Shown piece after piece: positions 28,030 through 38,722 of a stretch of DNA of 64,000 bases; position 1 is the stretch's first letter; every line of letters begins with the position of its first letter. The stretch is from positions 214,715 to 278,714 of the forward strand of contig JBIQHF010000002.1 of assembly GCA_044508675.1 (NCBI GenBank), written 5' to 3'. Source of the stretch: Raineyella sp044508675 (GTDB taxonomy: Bacteria; Actinomycetota; Actinomycetes; Propionibacteriales; Propionibacteriaceae). The position numbers and the translations under genes are program-made. A model generated the notes under the pieces. The model did not search any database and had not been told where the DNA came from. It saw nothing but the letters and a program-made list of their open reading frames with translations.

Positions 28030-28035
28030 TAGGGT
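28030..28035 (+). promoter_or_regulatory. -10 element, leaderless promoter of glgP
   Basis: TAGGGT ends six bases before GTG 28042. It faces away from the glgE promoter across a 123-base intergenic region that holds no gene. Confidence 0.55.
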
Positions 28036-28041
28036 TGCCGC

Positions 28042-30597
28042 GTGCGAGCCATTCGACGATTCACGGTGCATCCCGTGCTGCCCGAGCCACTCAAGCCCCT
28101 CGAAGAGTTGGCACTCAACCTCTCCTGGTACTGGAACGAGCCGACCAAGGAGCTGTTCCGTGCCATCGATCCGGCGCTGTGGGAGGAGACCGGACGCGAT
28201 CCACGCAAGCTGCTGTCGCAGGTCGACCCGCAGCGGTTGGAGTCGCTGGCGAAGGACAGCCGCTTCACCCGTCGGGTCGAGTACGCCCAGCGTGACCTGC
28301 ATGACTACCTGCACATGGACCGTTGGTACCAGAAGTACGCGGCCGAGGTCGAGAACGCTCCGGAGCGGATCGCCTACTTCTCGGCCGAGTTCGGTGTCTC
28401 CGAGGTGCTCCCGCAGTACTCCGGCGGCCTCGGCATCCTTGCCGGTGACCACCTGAAGGCCGCCTCGGACTCCGGGGTGCCGATCATCGGCGTCGGCCTG
28501 CTCTACCACCATGGCTATTTCCGCCAGTCGCTCGACGCGCAGGGTTGGCAGCAGGAGCGCTACCCGCTGCTCGCCCCGCTGGACCTGCCGCTCACGCCGT
28601 TGCGCGACGAGGATGGGCAGTACATCACCGTCGAGGTGCCGCTGCGCCAGGAGACGTATCAGGCCCGGATCTGGATCGCCCAGGTCGGCCGGGTGCCGCT
28701 ACTGATGCTGGACTCCGTGGTCGACGGCAACTCCGACGCCGCCAAGTCGGTCACCGACCGGCTCTACGGTGGCGGGGTCGAACACCGCCTGGCCCAGGAG
28801 GTGCTGCTGGGCATCGGCGGGGTACGGGCCCTGCGCGAGTACTGCCGGATCACCGGCGAACCGGCCCCCACGGTGTACCACGCCAATGAGGGCCACGCCG
28901 GCTTCCTCGGCCTGGAGCGCATCCGGGAGTACATGAACAGCGGCATCGACTTCAGTACCGCGGTCGAGTACACCCGGGCCGGGTCGCTGTTCACCACCCA
29001 CACCCCGGTCCCGGCCGGTATCGACCGGTTCCCGCGCGACCTGGTCGTCGAGCAGTTCCGCAACTTCGCGCCGCTGCCGCTGGACCAGATCATGGCGTTC
29101 GGCACCGAGGACTACGTCGGTGGCGACCGTGGCGTGTTCAACATGGCCGTGCTCGGCTTCCGCCTCGGCCAGCGCGCCAACGGCGTCTCCCGGTTGCACG
29201 GCGAGGTCTCGCGCGAGATGTTCCAGGGCCTGTGGCCCTCCTTTGACGTCTCCGAGGTGCCGATCGGCTCGGTCACCAACGGCGTGCACCACAAGACGTG
29301 GATCCACCCGGACCTGCTCGAGCTGTTGGAGTCGCCCACCGGTGACACCGACACCGTGATCGACGGGTACGACTGGTCGGCCCTGGACCGGGTGGACGAC
29401 AACACGATCTGGACGCTCAAGCAGCGGATGCGCGGCGAGCTGGTCACGATGGCGCGCAAGCGCCTGGCCGGGTCGATCCGGTCCCGTGGCCTGTCGGGCA
29501 ACTCCGAGTGGGTGGACCGGGCCCTGGATCCCAACATCCTGACCTTCGGCTTCGCCCGCCGTGCCGCTTCGTACAAGCGCCTCACGCTGATGCTGCGCGA
29601 CCCCGAGCGGCTGAAGAGGCTGCTCAACGACCCGGAGCGCCCGATCCAGATCGTCATCGCCGGCAAGGCACACCCGGCCGACAACATCGGCAAGGGCCTG
29701 ATCCAGGAGATGGTCCGGTTCGCCGACGCCGAGGACGTCCGCGAGCGCCTCGTCTTCCTACCGGACTACGACATGTCGATGGCCCGTCCGCTGTACCCGG
29801 GGTGCGACGTGTGGATCAACAACCCGCTGCGTCCGCAGGAGGCTTGCGGTACGTCGGGGATGAAGGCCGCCATGAACGGCGCCGCGAACCTCTCGGTCCG
29901 CGACGGCTGGTGGGACGAGTGGTACGCCCCGGAGTACGGCTGGGAGATTCCCTCGATGGAGAACATCCCCAACGCCGAGCAGCGCGATGCGCAGGAGGCC
30001 GCGGCCCTCTACGACACCATCGAGAACGAGATCATCCCCCGGTTCTACAACCGCGACAGCAACGGCCTGCCCACGGCCTGGATCCAGATGATGCGCAACC
30101 TCATGTCGGGTCTGACCCCCAAGATCCTGGCCTCCCGGATGGTGCGCGAGTACACCACCGAGATGTACGTGCCGACCGCCCAGGCCTCCGCCCGCATCGC
30201 GGAGGGCAACAACGCCGCCGCCCTGGCGGCGTGGAAGCAGCGGATCCGGGCTGCCTGGCCGCAGGTGTCCGTCGGCCGAGTCGAAGGGCTCGACCACAGC
30301 TCGATGGCGCTGGGTACCGAGGTACGGATCAGCGCGCTGGTCCAGCTCGGCGAGCTGACGCCCGAGGACGTCGAGGTCCAGATGGTCGTCGGCAGGGTCG
30401 ACGATGACGACGAGCTGCACGAGATCACCACGTTCCGGGCAACCCCGGGCGAGGTCGTGGACGGCGGCCGCCGCTACGTCTCCGCCATCACCCTGGACCA
30501 GCCGGGCTCGGCCGGCGTGACCTGCCGGGTCGTGCCGAACCGTGCCGGTCTGGCCACCACCGCGGAACTGGGCCTGGCGGCCCTGTCCACCGACTGA
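28042..30597 (+). CDS. glgP: Alpha-glucan phosphorylase (GT35)
   Basis: Releases glucose-1-phosphate from alpha-1,4-glucan; 851 aa. The N-terminal DUF3417-type region (MRAIRRFTVHPVLPEPLKPL, LALNLSWYWN) marks the bacterial/archaeal short-type phosphorylases. IAYFSAEFGVSEVLPQYSGGLGILAGDHLK, HANEGHAGFLGLERI and FTTHTPVPAGIDRF follow, and RPQEACGTSGMKAAMNGAANLSV contains the pyridoxal-phosphate lysine. GTG start with a leaderless -10. It shares the divergent promoter region with the GlgE operon, so synthesis and breakdown genes may be co-controlled. Confidence 0.95.
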   Translation: MRAIRRFTVHPVLPEPLKPLEELALNLSWYWNEPTKELFRAIDPALWEETGRDPRKLLSQVDPQRLESLAKDSRFTRRVEYAQRDLHDYLHMDRWYQKYAAEVENAPERIAYFSAEFGVSEVLPQYSGGLGILAGDHLKAASDSGVPIIGVGLLYHHGYFRQSLDAQGWQQERYPLLAPLDLPLTPLRDEDGQYITVEVPLRQETYQARIWIAQVGRVPLLMLDSVVDGNSDAAKSVTDRLYGGGVEHRLAQEVLLGIGGVRALREYCRITGEPAPTVYHANEGHAGFLGLERIREYMNSGIDFSTAVEYTRAGSLFTTHTPVPAGIDRFPRDLVVEQFRNFAPLPLDQIMAFGTEDYVGGDRGVFNMAVLGFRLGQRANGVSRLHGEVSREMFQGLWPSFDVSEVPIGSVTNGVHHKTWIHPDLLELLESPTGDTDTVIDGYDWSALDRVDDNTIWTLKQRMRGELVTMARKRLAGSIRSRGLSGNSEWVDRALDPNILTFGFARRAASYKRLTLMLRDPERLKRLLNDPERPIQIVIAGKAHPADNIGKGLIQEMVRFADAEDVRERLVFLPDYDMSMARPLYPGCDVWINNPLRPQEACGTSGMKAAMNGAANLSVRDGWWDEWYAPEYGWEIPSMENIPNAEQRDAQEAAALYDTIENEIIPRFYNRDSNGLPTAWIQMMRNLMSGLTPKILASRMVREYTTEMYVPTAQASARIAEGNNAAALAAWKQRIRAAWPQVSVGRVEGLDHSSMALGTEVRISALVQLGELTPEDVEVQMVVGRVDDDDELHEITTFRATPGEVVDGGRRYVSAITLDQPGSAGVTCRVVPNRAGLATTAELGLAALSTD

Positions 30598-30606
30598 CGG
30601 TCGTAC

Positions 30607-30651
30607 GCAGCAAGGAGGGCCGGCACCCGCGGGTGCCGGCCTCCTTGCTGC
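30607..30651. terminator. Long hairpin terminator between glgP and glgX
   Basis: The core is the 22-bp perfect palindrome GCCGGCACCC/GGGTGCCGGC. It is flanked by CAGCAAGGAG and CTCCTTGCTG arms with one bulged G. Placed between convergent genes, it probably works in both directions. Confidence 0.75.
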
Positions 30652-30653
30652 TG

Positions 30654-32846
<2,193 letters not shown>

Positions 32847-32852
32847 GACACG

Positions 32853-32858
32853 ACCTTA
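32853..32858 (-). promoter_or_regulatory. -10 element, leaderless promoter of glgX
   Basis: TAAGGT on the minus strand ends six bases before ATG 32846. The divergent 134-base gap also serves the cysteine desulfurase gene, for which TACCGT at 32946-32951 is a candidate -10. Confidence 0.5.
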
Positions 32859-32980
32859 ATGATGACACGTCCTTTGTTTGGGTAGGCGATTGTGGGAGGG
32901 CGCCGCAACGACGGGGCGCGAGCGTACCCACAGGCCATGCGAGAATACCGTATACCCCAGAATTTGGCTGAAAGGACAGG

Positions 32981-34180
32981 ATGGACGTTCCACGAGCCTA
33001 CCTCGACCACGCTGCGACAAGCCCACTCACGCGCCGTGCCGCCGAAGCGATGGTGTCCCACCACGGCTTGGTGGGGAACGCGTCGAGCCTGCACTCCAGT
33101 GGTCGCGCGGCCCGGCGGGTGCTCGAGGACGCGCGCGAGGAGCTGGCCGCGGCCGCGGGGGCCCACCCGACCGAGGTGGTGTTCACCTCGGGTGGCACCG
33201 AGGCGGACAACCTGGCGGTGCACGGCTCCTGGATCGCCCGTCGTGCCACCGGCCCGGGAGAACCGCTGGGGCGGCCGCGGGTCGTGCTCAGCAGCATCGA
33301 GCACCACGCTTTGCACGACCTGGCCCCCGCTCTGGTCCGCGACGGGGCGAGCGTCGACCGGCTGCCGGTCGGCCCGGACGGCATCGTCACCGACTCCGCG
33401 ATCCGCGCGACGCTCGCCGGCGATCCCGGGCGCAGCACCGCGGTCGCCTCGCTGATGTGGGTCAACAACGAGTCCGGCGCCGTGCAGCCGGTCGGGGTGC
33501 TGGCCGAGGCGTGCCGTACGGTCGGGGCCTGGTCGCACTCGGACGCGGTACAGGCCTTCGGGCACGTACCCTTCGACTTCGGCGCCAGTGGTCTGGACCT
33601 GGCGACCCTGTCCGCGCACAAGATCGGCGGCCCGGTCGGGATCGGGGCGCTGCTCGCCCGGCGCGGGGTCTCACCGGCGCCGATCGTCTTCGGCGGTGGC
33701 CAGGAGCGCGGCATCCGTTCGGGCACGCTGGCCCCGGTCCTCGCGGCCGGTTTCGCGGCGGCCGCCACCGAGGCCGTGGCCGCCCTGGCCGAACGGGCCG
33801 CACGCTGGCGCCGGCTGCGGACGCGACTGCTGGACGGCCTGGCGGCACTCGGGGACGTGCGCCCCCACCTGCCGGCCCAGGCCAGCCCCGCCCTGGTCAA
33901 CGTCGCCTTCCCCGGCTGCGAGGCCGACGACCTGTTGTTGCTGCTCGACGAGGCCGGGATCGACGCGTCGGTCGGGTCCGCCTGCACGGCGGGGGTGAGC
34001 CGGACCAGCCACGTGCTGCTCGCCGCCGGGGTGCCCGAGGACGAGGCGCGGTCCAGCCTACGGTTCTCGATGGGCCCGGACACCGACCAGGACGACATCG
34101 ACCTGCTGCTGGGCGCGCTGCCGGAGGCGCTGCGCCGGGCCCGCCTGGCCCGCGGGGCTACGATCGGTCGGCGGCAATAG
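32981..34180 (+). CDS. Cysteine desulfurase (IscS/NifS family)
   Basis: Pyridoxal-phosphate enzyme that takes sulfur from cysteine as an enzyme persulfide; 399 aa. Visible are YLDHAATSPL, TSGGTEADNLAVHG, SSIEHHALHDLAPAL, the PLP-lysine motif SAHKIGGPVGIGAL (Lys214), and the catalytic cysteine loop VGSACTAGVS (Cys335). AAAGGA precedes ATG 32981. It lies 15 bases upstream of mnmA, the arrangement seen in mycobacteria (Rv3025c-Rv3024c), implying that it supplies sulfur for tRNA thiolation. Other sulfur acceptors are possible. Confidence 0.93.
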   Translation: MDVPRAYLDHAATSPLTRRAAEAMVSHHGLVGNASSLHSSGRAARRVLEDAREELAAAAGAHPTEVVFTSGGTEADNLAVHGSWIARRATGPGEPLGRPRVVLSSIEHHALHDLAPALVRDGASVDRLPVGPDGIVTDSAIRATLAGDPGRSTAVASLMWVNNESGAVQPVGVLAEACRTVGAWSHSDAVQAFGHVPFDFGASGLDLATLSAHKIGGPVGIGALLARRGVSPAPIVFGGGQERGIRSGTLAPVLAAGFAAAATEAVAALAERAARWRRLRTRLLDGLAALGDVRPHLPAQASPALVNVAFPGCEADDLLLLLDEAGIDASVGSACTAGVSRTSHVLLAAGVPEDEARSSLRFSMGPDTDQDDIDLLLGALPEALRRARLARGATIGRRQ

Positions 34181-34195
34181 AGAGGAGCGGCAGGG

Positions 34196-35281
34196 ATGAA
34201 GGTACTGGTCGCAATGTCAGGCGGGGTGGACTCGGCCGTGGCGGCGGCACGGATGGTCGAGGCCGGCCACGACGTCACCGGTGTCCACTTGGCGCTGTCC
34301 GCGAACCCGCAGTCCTTCCGCACCGGCGCCCGCGGCTGCTGCTCGCTGGAGGACTCCCACGATGCCCGCCGCGCCGCGGACGTCCTCGGCATCCCGTTCT
34401 ACGTCTGGGACCTGTCCGAGGAATTCCGGGTCGACGTGGTCGAGGACTTCGTCGCCGAGTATCGCGCCGGGCGTACGCCCAACCCCTGCCTGCGCTGCAA
34501 CGAGGCGATCAAGTTCTCCGCGGTCCTGGCCCGCGGACTGGCGCTCGGCTTCGACGCGGTGGCGACCGGCCACTATGCGCGACTGGTGGACGGGCCGGAC
34601 GGGATCGAACTGCACCGGGCGGTCGACCCGACCAAGGACCAGTCGTACGTGCTGGGCGTGCTGACCGCCGACCAGCTCGCCCGCTCGCTGTTCCCGCTGG
34701 GCGACACCCCGAAGTCCCAGGTGCGGGCCGAGGCCGCCGCCCGCGGGCTGGCGGTCGCCCGCAAGCCGGACTCGCACGACATCTGCTTCATCCCCGACGG
34801 TGACACCGCCGCGTTCCTGGACCGGGAGCTCGGCACCGCCGAGGGTGCCATCGTCGAGGCCGACGGCACCGTGGTCGGCCGGCACGACGGGGCCCACCAC
34901 TTCACCGTCGGCCAGCGCCGGGGCCTGCACCTGGGCATGCCCGCCCCGGACGGCAAGCCGCGCTACGTGCTCGACATCAGCCCGGTCACCAACACCGTCA
35001 CCGTCGGGCCGCACGAGGCACTGGCCGTGGACACCATCAACGGTGGACGACCGACCTGGGCCGGCCCGGCCCGCCCAGGACGGTGGCCCGCCCTCGCGCA
35101 GGTCCGGGCCCACGGCGAGCCGCTGGCCTGCTCCGTCGACGCCACCACCGCCGGGGTGGTCGTCCACCTGGACCGCGAGGCGTACGGGATCGCGCCCGGC
35201 CAGGCGGTCGTGCTGTACGACGGCGACCGGGTCCTCGGCTCGGCGACGATCGAGTCCACCGGCCGGCGGGTGGCGGCGTGA
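34196..35281 (+). CDS. mnmA: tRNA-specific 2-thiouridylase MnmA
   Basis: Thiolates U34 of Lys, Glu and Gln tRNAs; 361 aa. The PP-loop VLVAMSGGVDSAVAA is followed by the first catalytic Cys in GRTPNPCLRCNEAIKF and the second in DSHDICFIPDGD, with TGHYARL and the C-terminal GQRRGLHLGMP. AGAGGAGCGG precedes ATG 34196. The stop overlaps the next gene's GTG by four bases (GTGA). It is co-directional with the cysteine desulfurase. Confidence 0.96.
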   Translation: MKVLVAMSGGVDSAVAAARMVEAGHDVTGVHLALSANPQSFRTGARGCCSLEDSHDARRAADVLGIPFYVWDLSEEFRVDVVEDFVAEYRAGRTPNPCLRCNEAIKFSAVLARGLALGFDAVATGHYARLVDGPDGIELHRAVDPTKDQSYVLGVLTADQLARSLFPLGDTPKSQVRAEAAARGLAVARKPDSHDICFIPDGDTAAFLDRELGTAEGAIVEADGTVVGRHDGAHHFTVGQRRGLHLGMPAPDGKPRYVLDISPVTNTVTVGPHEALAVDTINGGRPTWAGPARPGRWPALAQVRAHGEPLACSVDATTAGVVVHLDREAYGIAPGQAVVLYDGDRVLGSATIESTGRRVAA

Positions 35282-36282
35282 GCGTCACCCACAGCGGGGT
35301 CGGCTCCTGGCCCGGCGACGACATGGCCGCGACCGTACGACTCACCCTGGGCGAACTGCCCGCGAACGCCTACCTGCCCGAGCTGCCCGCCCGGGGCCCC
35401 GGCGCGGCCATGATCGGCCGGACCTGCGGGGCGATCCGTGAGCTCGACTTCGACCTGCAACCGGCCGGCTGGCGACTGGCCGAGGGCAACTCGCTGGCCC
35501 AGCGCAGCGCCTACGCGCTGCTGCGCCAGGACCTGGACCTACTCGAGGAGGAGTCGCAGGGATTCGAGGGGCCGCTGCGGGTCACCCTGACCGGCCCGTT
35601 CACCCTCGCCGCCGGTGTCGAACTCCCCCGGGGTGGCCGCGTGCTGGGAGACAGCGGCGCCACCCGCGACCTGCGCGACGCGCTCGCCGCGGCATCGATC
35701 GACTTCTTGGCCGAGGTCAGGCGCCGCGTCCCCGGCGCCCAGGTCGGCATCCAGTGGGACGAACCGATGCTCGGCGCCGTCCGCGAGGGGAGCGTGCCGA
35801 CCGCCTCGGGGTTGCGGCGCTACCCGGCCTGGGGCAGCCACGAGACCTCCGAGCACCTGGGGGTGCTGGTCACCGCCGTGGTCGCCGCAGGAACCGAACG
35901 GTCCCGGACACTGGTGCACTCCTGCGCCCCCAACGCGGGGATCGAGGCACTGCTCGCCGCGGGCATCGGCGGGGTCGGCGTGGATGTCGACATGCTGCAG
36001 ACCAGCGACGTGGATGCGATCGCGGCCCTGCTGGAGAGCGGCCACATGCTGCACCTCGGTGTCGCCCCGACCGACCGGCCGGACGCCCTGCCGACCGTCG
36101 ACTCGCTGGCCACGCGCGCCCTGCGGGTGCTGCGACCGCTCGAACTCGGCCCGGTGATCGCGGACCGGGTGGTGCTCACCCCCGCCTGTGGCCTGGCCGG
36201 CTGGACCGTACGACCCGCAACGGAGCTGTTGCGACGACTCGCTTCGGCCGCCGCGATCGTCGACGAGGAACTGCGGCGCTGA
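35278..36282 (+). CDS. MetE C-terminal-like (cobalamin-independent methionine synthase family) protein
   Basis: A 334-aa stand-alone homologue of the C-terminal catalytic barrel of MetE, as in mycobacterial Rv3015c next to ligA. Zinc-site residues appear to be kept: His and Cys in LVHSCAPNAG and the later Cys in VLTPACGLAGW. IQWDEPMLGA corresponds to the substrate region. There is no N-terminal folate domain, so the methyl donor and actual substrate are unknown; methionine synthesis from folate by this protein is unproven. GTG 35278 overlaps the mnmA stop. Confidence 0.75.
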   Translation: MSVTHSGVGSWPGDDMAATVRLTLGELPANAYLPELPARGPGAAMIGRTCGAIRELDFDLQPAGWRLAEGNSLAQRSAYALLRQDLDLLEEESQGFEGPLRVTLTGPFTLAAGVELPRGGRVLGDSGATRDLRDALAAASIDFLAEVRRRVPGAQVGIQWDEPMLGAVREGSVPTASGLRRYPAWGSHETSEHLGVLVTAVVAAGTERSRTLVHSCAPNAGIEALLAAGIGGVGVDVDMLQTSDVDAIAALLESGHMLHLGVAPTDRPDALPTVDSLATRALRVLRPLELGPVIADRVVLTPACGLAGWTVRPATELLRRLASAAAIVDEELRR

Positions 36283-36289
36283 GCGGCAC

Positions 36290-36295
36290 TAGATT
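36290..36295 (+). promoter_or_regulatory. -10 element, leaderless promoter of ligA
   Basis: TAGATT ends six bases before GTG 36302. Confidence 0.55.
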
Positions 36296-36301
36296 GGGCT
36301 T

Positions 36302-38470
36302 GTGACCGATTCCCGCCCGGACGCTGCCGCGCCGCCCGCCCCCGACGAGACGACCCGGACCCGCCACGACGAGCTTGCGGCCGAGATCACCGAGCACCGG
36401 CACCGCTACTACGTGCTGGACGCCCCGACCGTCTCCGATGGCGAGTTCGACGCGCTGATGCGCGAGTTGGAGTCGATTGAGGACGAGTACCCGGAGCTGC
36501 GGACCCCCGACTCGCCGACCCAGCAGGTGGGTGCGCCGACCGGGGTGACGTTCGCGCCCGTCACCCATCTGCAGCCGATGACGAGCTTGGACAACGTATT
36601 CAGTCAGGAGGAGTTGTTCGCCTGGTTGGATCGTACGGTCGACCGCCTCGGCGAGGACCTGGGGCCGGAAGGTTTCGTCTGCGAGCTGAAGATCGACGGG
36701 CTCGCCGTCGATCTTGTGTACGAGAACGGCTTGCTGGTCCGGGCCGCGACCCGCGGCGACGGGCGCGTCGGCGAGGACGTGACCGCCAACGTTCGCACCA
36801 TCGAGGTGATCCCCCGGACACTGGTGTCGCGGGCCGGCCACCCGGTGCCGGCGCTGCTGGAGGTGCGCGGCGAGGTCTTCCTGTCGGTGGAACGGTTCCG
36901 ACAGATCAACGAGGAGCTGGTCGCGGCGGGCAAGGCACCCTTCGCGAACCCCCGCAACTGTGCTGCCGGCTCGTTGCGCCAGAAGGACGCCGAGGTCACC
37001 CGCTCGCGGAAGCTGGGCTTCGTCGCGCACGGCTGGGGGGCCGCCTCCGACGAGCCCGGCACCCGGCTGGAGCTGGCCCGCCAGTCCCACGCGTACGAGG
37101 TGCTCGCCGACTTCGGGCTGCCGGTCAGCCAGTACTCCCGGCTCGTCGGCAACCACGACCAGGTGTGGGCGTTCGTGGAGGAGGTCGCCGAGCGCCGCCA
37201 CGACTTCGTGCACGAGATCGACGGGGCGGTGGTCAAGGTCGACGACCGGGCGTTGCAGGACCGGCTCGGTTTCACCTCCCGCGCCCCGCGCTGGGCGATC
37301 GCATACAAGTACCCGCCCGAGGAGGTCACCACCAAGCTGCTCGACATCCGTGTCGGGGTCGGTCGTACGGGCCGGGTCACGCCGTACGCGGTGATGGAGC
37401 CGGTGGTCGTGGCCGGCTCGACCGTCGCCCAGGCCACGCTGCACAACGCGACGGAGGTGGTCCGCAAGGGCGTCCTGATCGGCGACACCGTGGTGCTGCG
37501 CAAGGCCGGCGACGTGATCCCGGAGGTGCTCGGCCCCGTGGTCGACCTGCGCGACGGCACCGAGCGCGCATTCGTGATGCCGACGCACTGCCCCGAGTGC
37601 GGCACCGAACTGGCGTACGAGAAGGACGGGGACAAGGACCTGCGCTGCCCCAACCAGCGCTCCTGCCCGGCGCAGTTGCGCGAACGGCTGTTCCACCTGG
37701 CCTCGCGTGCGGCCCTGGACATCGAGATGCTGGGGGAGAAGGGTGCCGATGCGATCCTGTCCGCCGGACTGATCACCGACGAGGGCGACCTGTTCGACCT
37801 GACCGCCGACGACCTGGCCCGGACGCAGTTCTACACCAGGGCGTCGACCAAGAAGGAGCGGGAGGCCGGGGCCGGCGACCGCGTGCTGTCCGCGAACGGC
37901 CGGACCCTGCTGGCGAACCTCGAGGCGGCCAGGACCCGGCCGTGGGCGAAGTTCCTGGTCGCACTGTCGATCCGGCACATCGGCAAGGGCAACGCCCCCG
38001 ATGTCGCGGCCGCCTTCCCCTCGGTGGAGGCACTGCGCGACGCGACCGAGGAGGAGCTCGCGGCGGCCGAGGGCATCGGTCCGACCACCGCGGCCGCGAT
38101 CCGGGAGTGGTTCGGGACCGACTGGCGGGTCGAGATCGTCCGCAAGTGGCAGGCGGCCGGCTGTGTCCTGGGGACGTACGGAGAACCCGAACCGGCCGAG
38201 CAACTCCCGCAGACCTTGGCCGGGCTCACCATCGTGGTCACCGGTTCGGTCCCCGACTACAGCCGCGACGGCGCGCAGGAGGCGATCACCGCCCGCGGGG
38301 CGAAATCCGCCGGATCGGTGTCCAAGAAGACCGACTACGTGGTCGTGGGCGAGGGGGCCGGCTCCAAGGCCGACAAGGCGCGCGACCTCGGACGCCCGAT
38401 CATCGCCGCCGAGCACTTCCAGCGCTTGCTGGACGAGGGCCCGGATGGTGTGCCGCTGGTCGAGGAGTGA
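36302..38470 (+). CDS. ligA: NAD-dependent DNA ligase LigA
   Basis: Seals nicks in replication and repair with NAD+; 722 aa. Domain order: Ia (HRYYVLDAPTVSDGEFDALM), adenylation domain with nucleophile Lys130 in CELKIDGLAVD, OB fold, Cys4 zinc finger (CPECGTEL...CPNQRSCPAQ), HhH repeats, and a C-terminal BRCT domain (GLTIVVTGSVPDYSRDGAQE). GTG start six bases after a TAGATT -10, with no Shine-Dalgarno. The mnmA-MetE-like-ligA order matches other actinobacteria. Confidence 0.97.
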   Translation: MTDSRPDAAAPPAPDETTRTRHDELAAEITEHRHRYYVLDAPTVSDGEFDALMRELESIEDEYPELRTPDSPTQQVGAPTGVTFAPVTHLQPMTSLDNVFSQEELFAWLDRTVDRLGEDLGPEGFVCELKIDGLAVDLVYENGLLVRAATRGDGRVGEDVTANVRTIEVIPRTLVSRAGHPVPALLEVRGEVFLSVERFRQINEELVAAGKAPFANPRNCAAGSLRQKDAEVTRSRKLGFVAHGWGAASDEPGTRLELARQSHAYEVLADFGLPVSQYSRLVGNHDQVWAFVEEVAERRHDFVHEIDGAVVKVDDRALQDRLGFTSRAPRWAIAYKYPPEEVTTKLLDIRVGVGRTGRVTPYAVMEPVVVAGSTVAQATLHNATEVVRKGVLIGDTVVLRKAGDVIPEVLGPVVDLRDGTERAFVMPTHCPECGTELAYEKDGDKDLRCPNQRSCPAQLRERLFHLASRAALDIEMLGEKGADAILSAGLITDEGDLFDLTADDLARTQFYTRASTKKEREAGAGDRVLSANGRTLLANLEAARTRPWAKFLVALSIRHIGKGNAPDVAAAFPSVEALRDATEEELAAAEGIGPTTAAAIREWFGTDWRVEIVRKWQAAGCVLGTYGEPEPAEQLPQTLAGLTIVVTGSVPDYSRDGAQEAITARGAKSAGSVSKKTDYVVVGEGAGSKADKARDLGRPIIAAEHFQRLLDEGPDGVPLVEE

Positions 38471-38478
38471 CCGCGACG

Positions 38479-38484
38479 TACGAT
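38479..38484 (+). promoter_or_regulatory. -10 element, leaderless promoter of the 72-aa membrane protein gene
   Basis: TACGAT overlaps a CGTACG motif and ends six bases before GTG 38491. Confidence 0.45.
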
Positions 38485-38490
38485 GGCGGG

Positions 38491-38709
38491 GTGCCGAAGC
38501 TGTTCTCCGACCCCGACCTCCACGCCGACGCCCCGCCCCGGGTGCGCCCGCGGCTGGGCGAGTGGGGTCCGTCGATGGTGCCGAGCACCCGGAGCAAACG
38601 ACGCCAGCGGGTGCTGGTCACGGTCGGTTTCGTCGTGGCGCTGGTGGTGCTGGTGGCCACGTGGTGGGTGTTCTACTGGATGATGACCGGCAAAGGCGCC
38701 CTCCTCTGA
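38491..38709 (+). CDS. Small membrane protein (72 aa)
   Basis: GTG 38491, placed by the TACGAT -10 six bases upstream, opens a 72-codon frame. It has a soluble Pro/Arg-rich N-terminus (FSDPDLHADAPPRVRPRLGEWGPSMVPSTRSKRR is the general region) and one C-terminal membrane helix (VLVTVGFVVALVVLVATWWV). No family is recognised. It lies 20 bases after ligA and converges with the DUF222/HNH gene. Confidence 0.6.
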   Translation: MPKLFSDPDLHADAPPRVRPRLGEWGPSMVPSTRSKRRQRVLVTVGFVVALVVLVATWWVFYWMMTGKGALL

Positions 38710-38722
38710 GCCTCAGGGCCCG

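Noticed and set aside
36302..38470. Long alternative frames inside ligA on both strands
   Set aside because: LigA domains are continuous in one frame from GTG 36302; the other frames show only GC-shadow composition. The tail of one of them is the real 72-aa gene, annotated separately.
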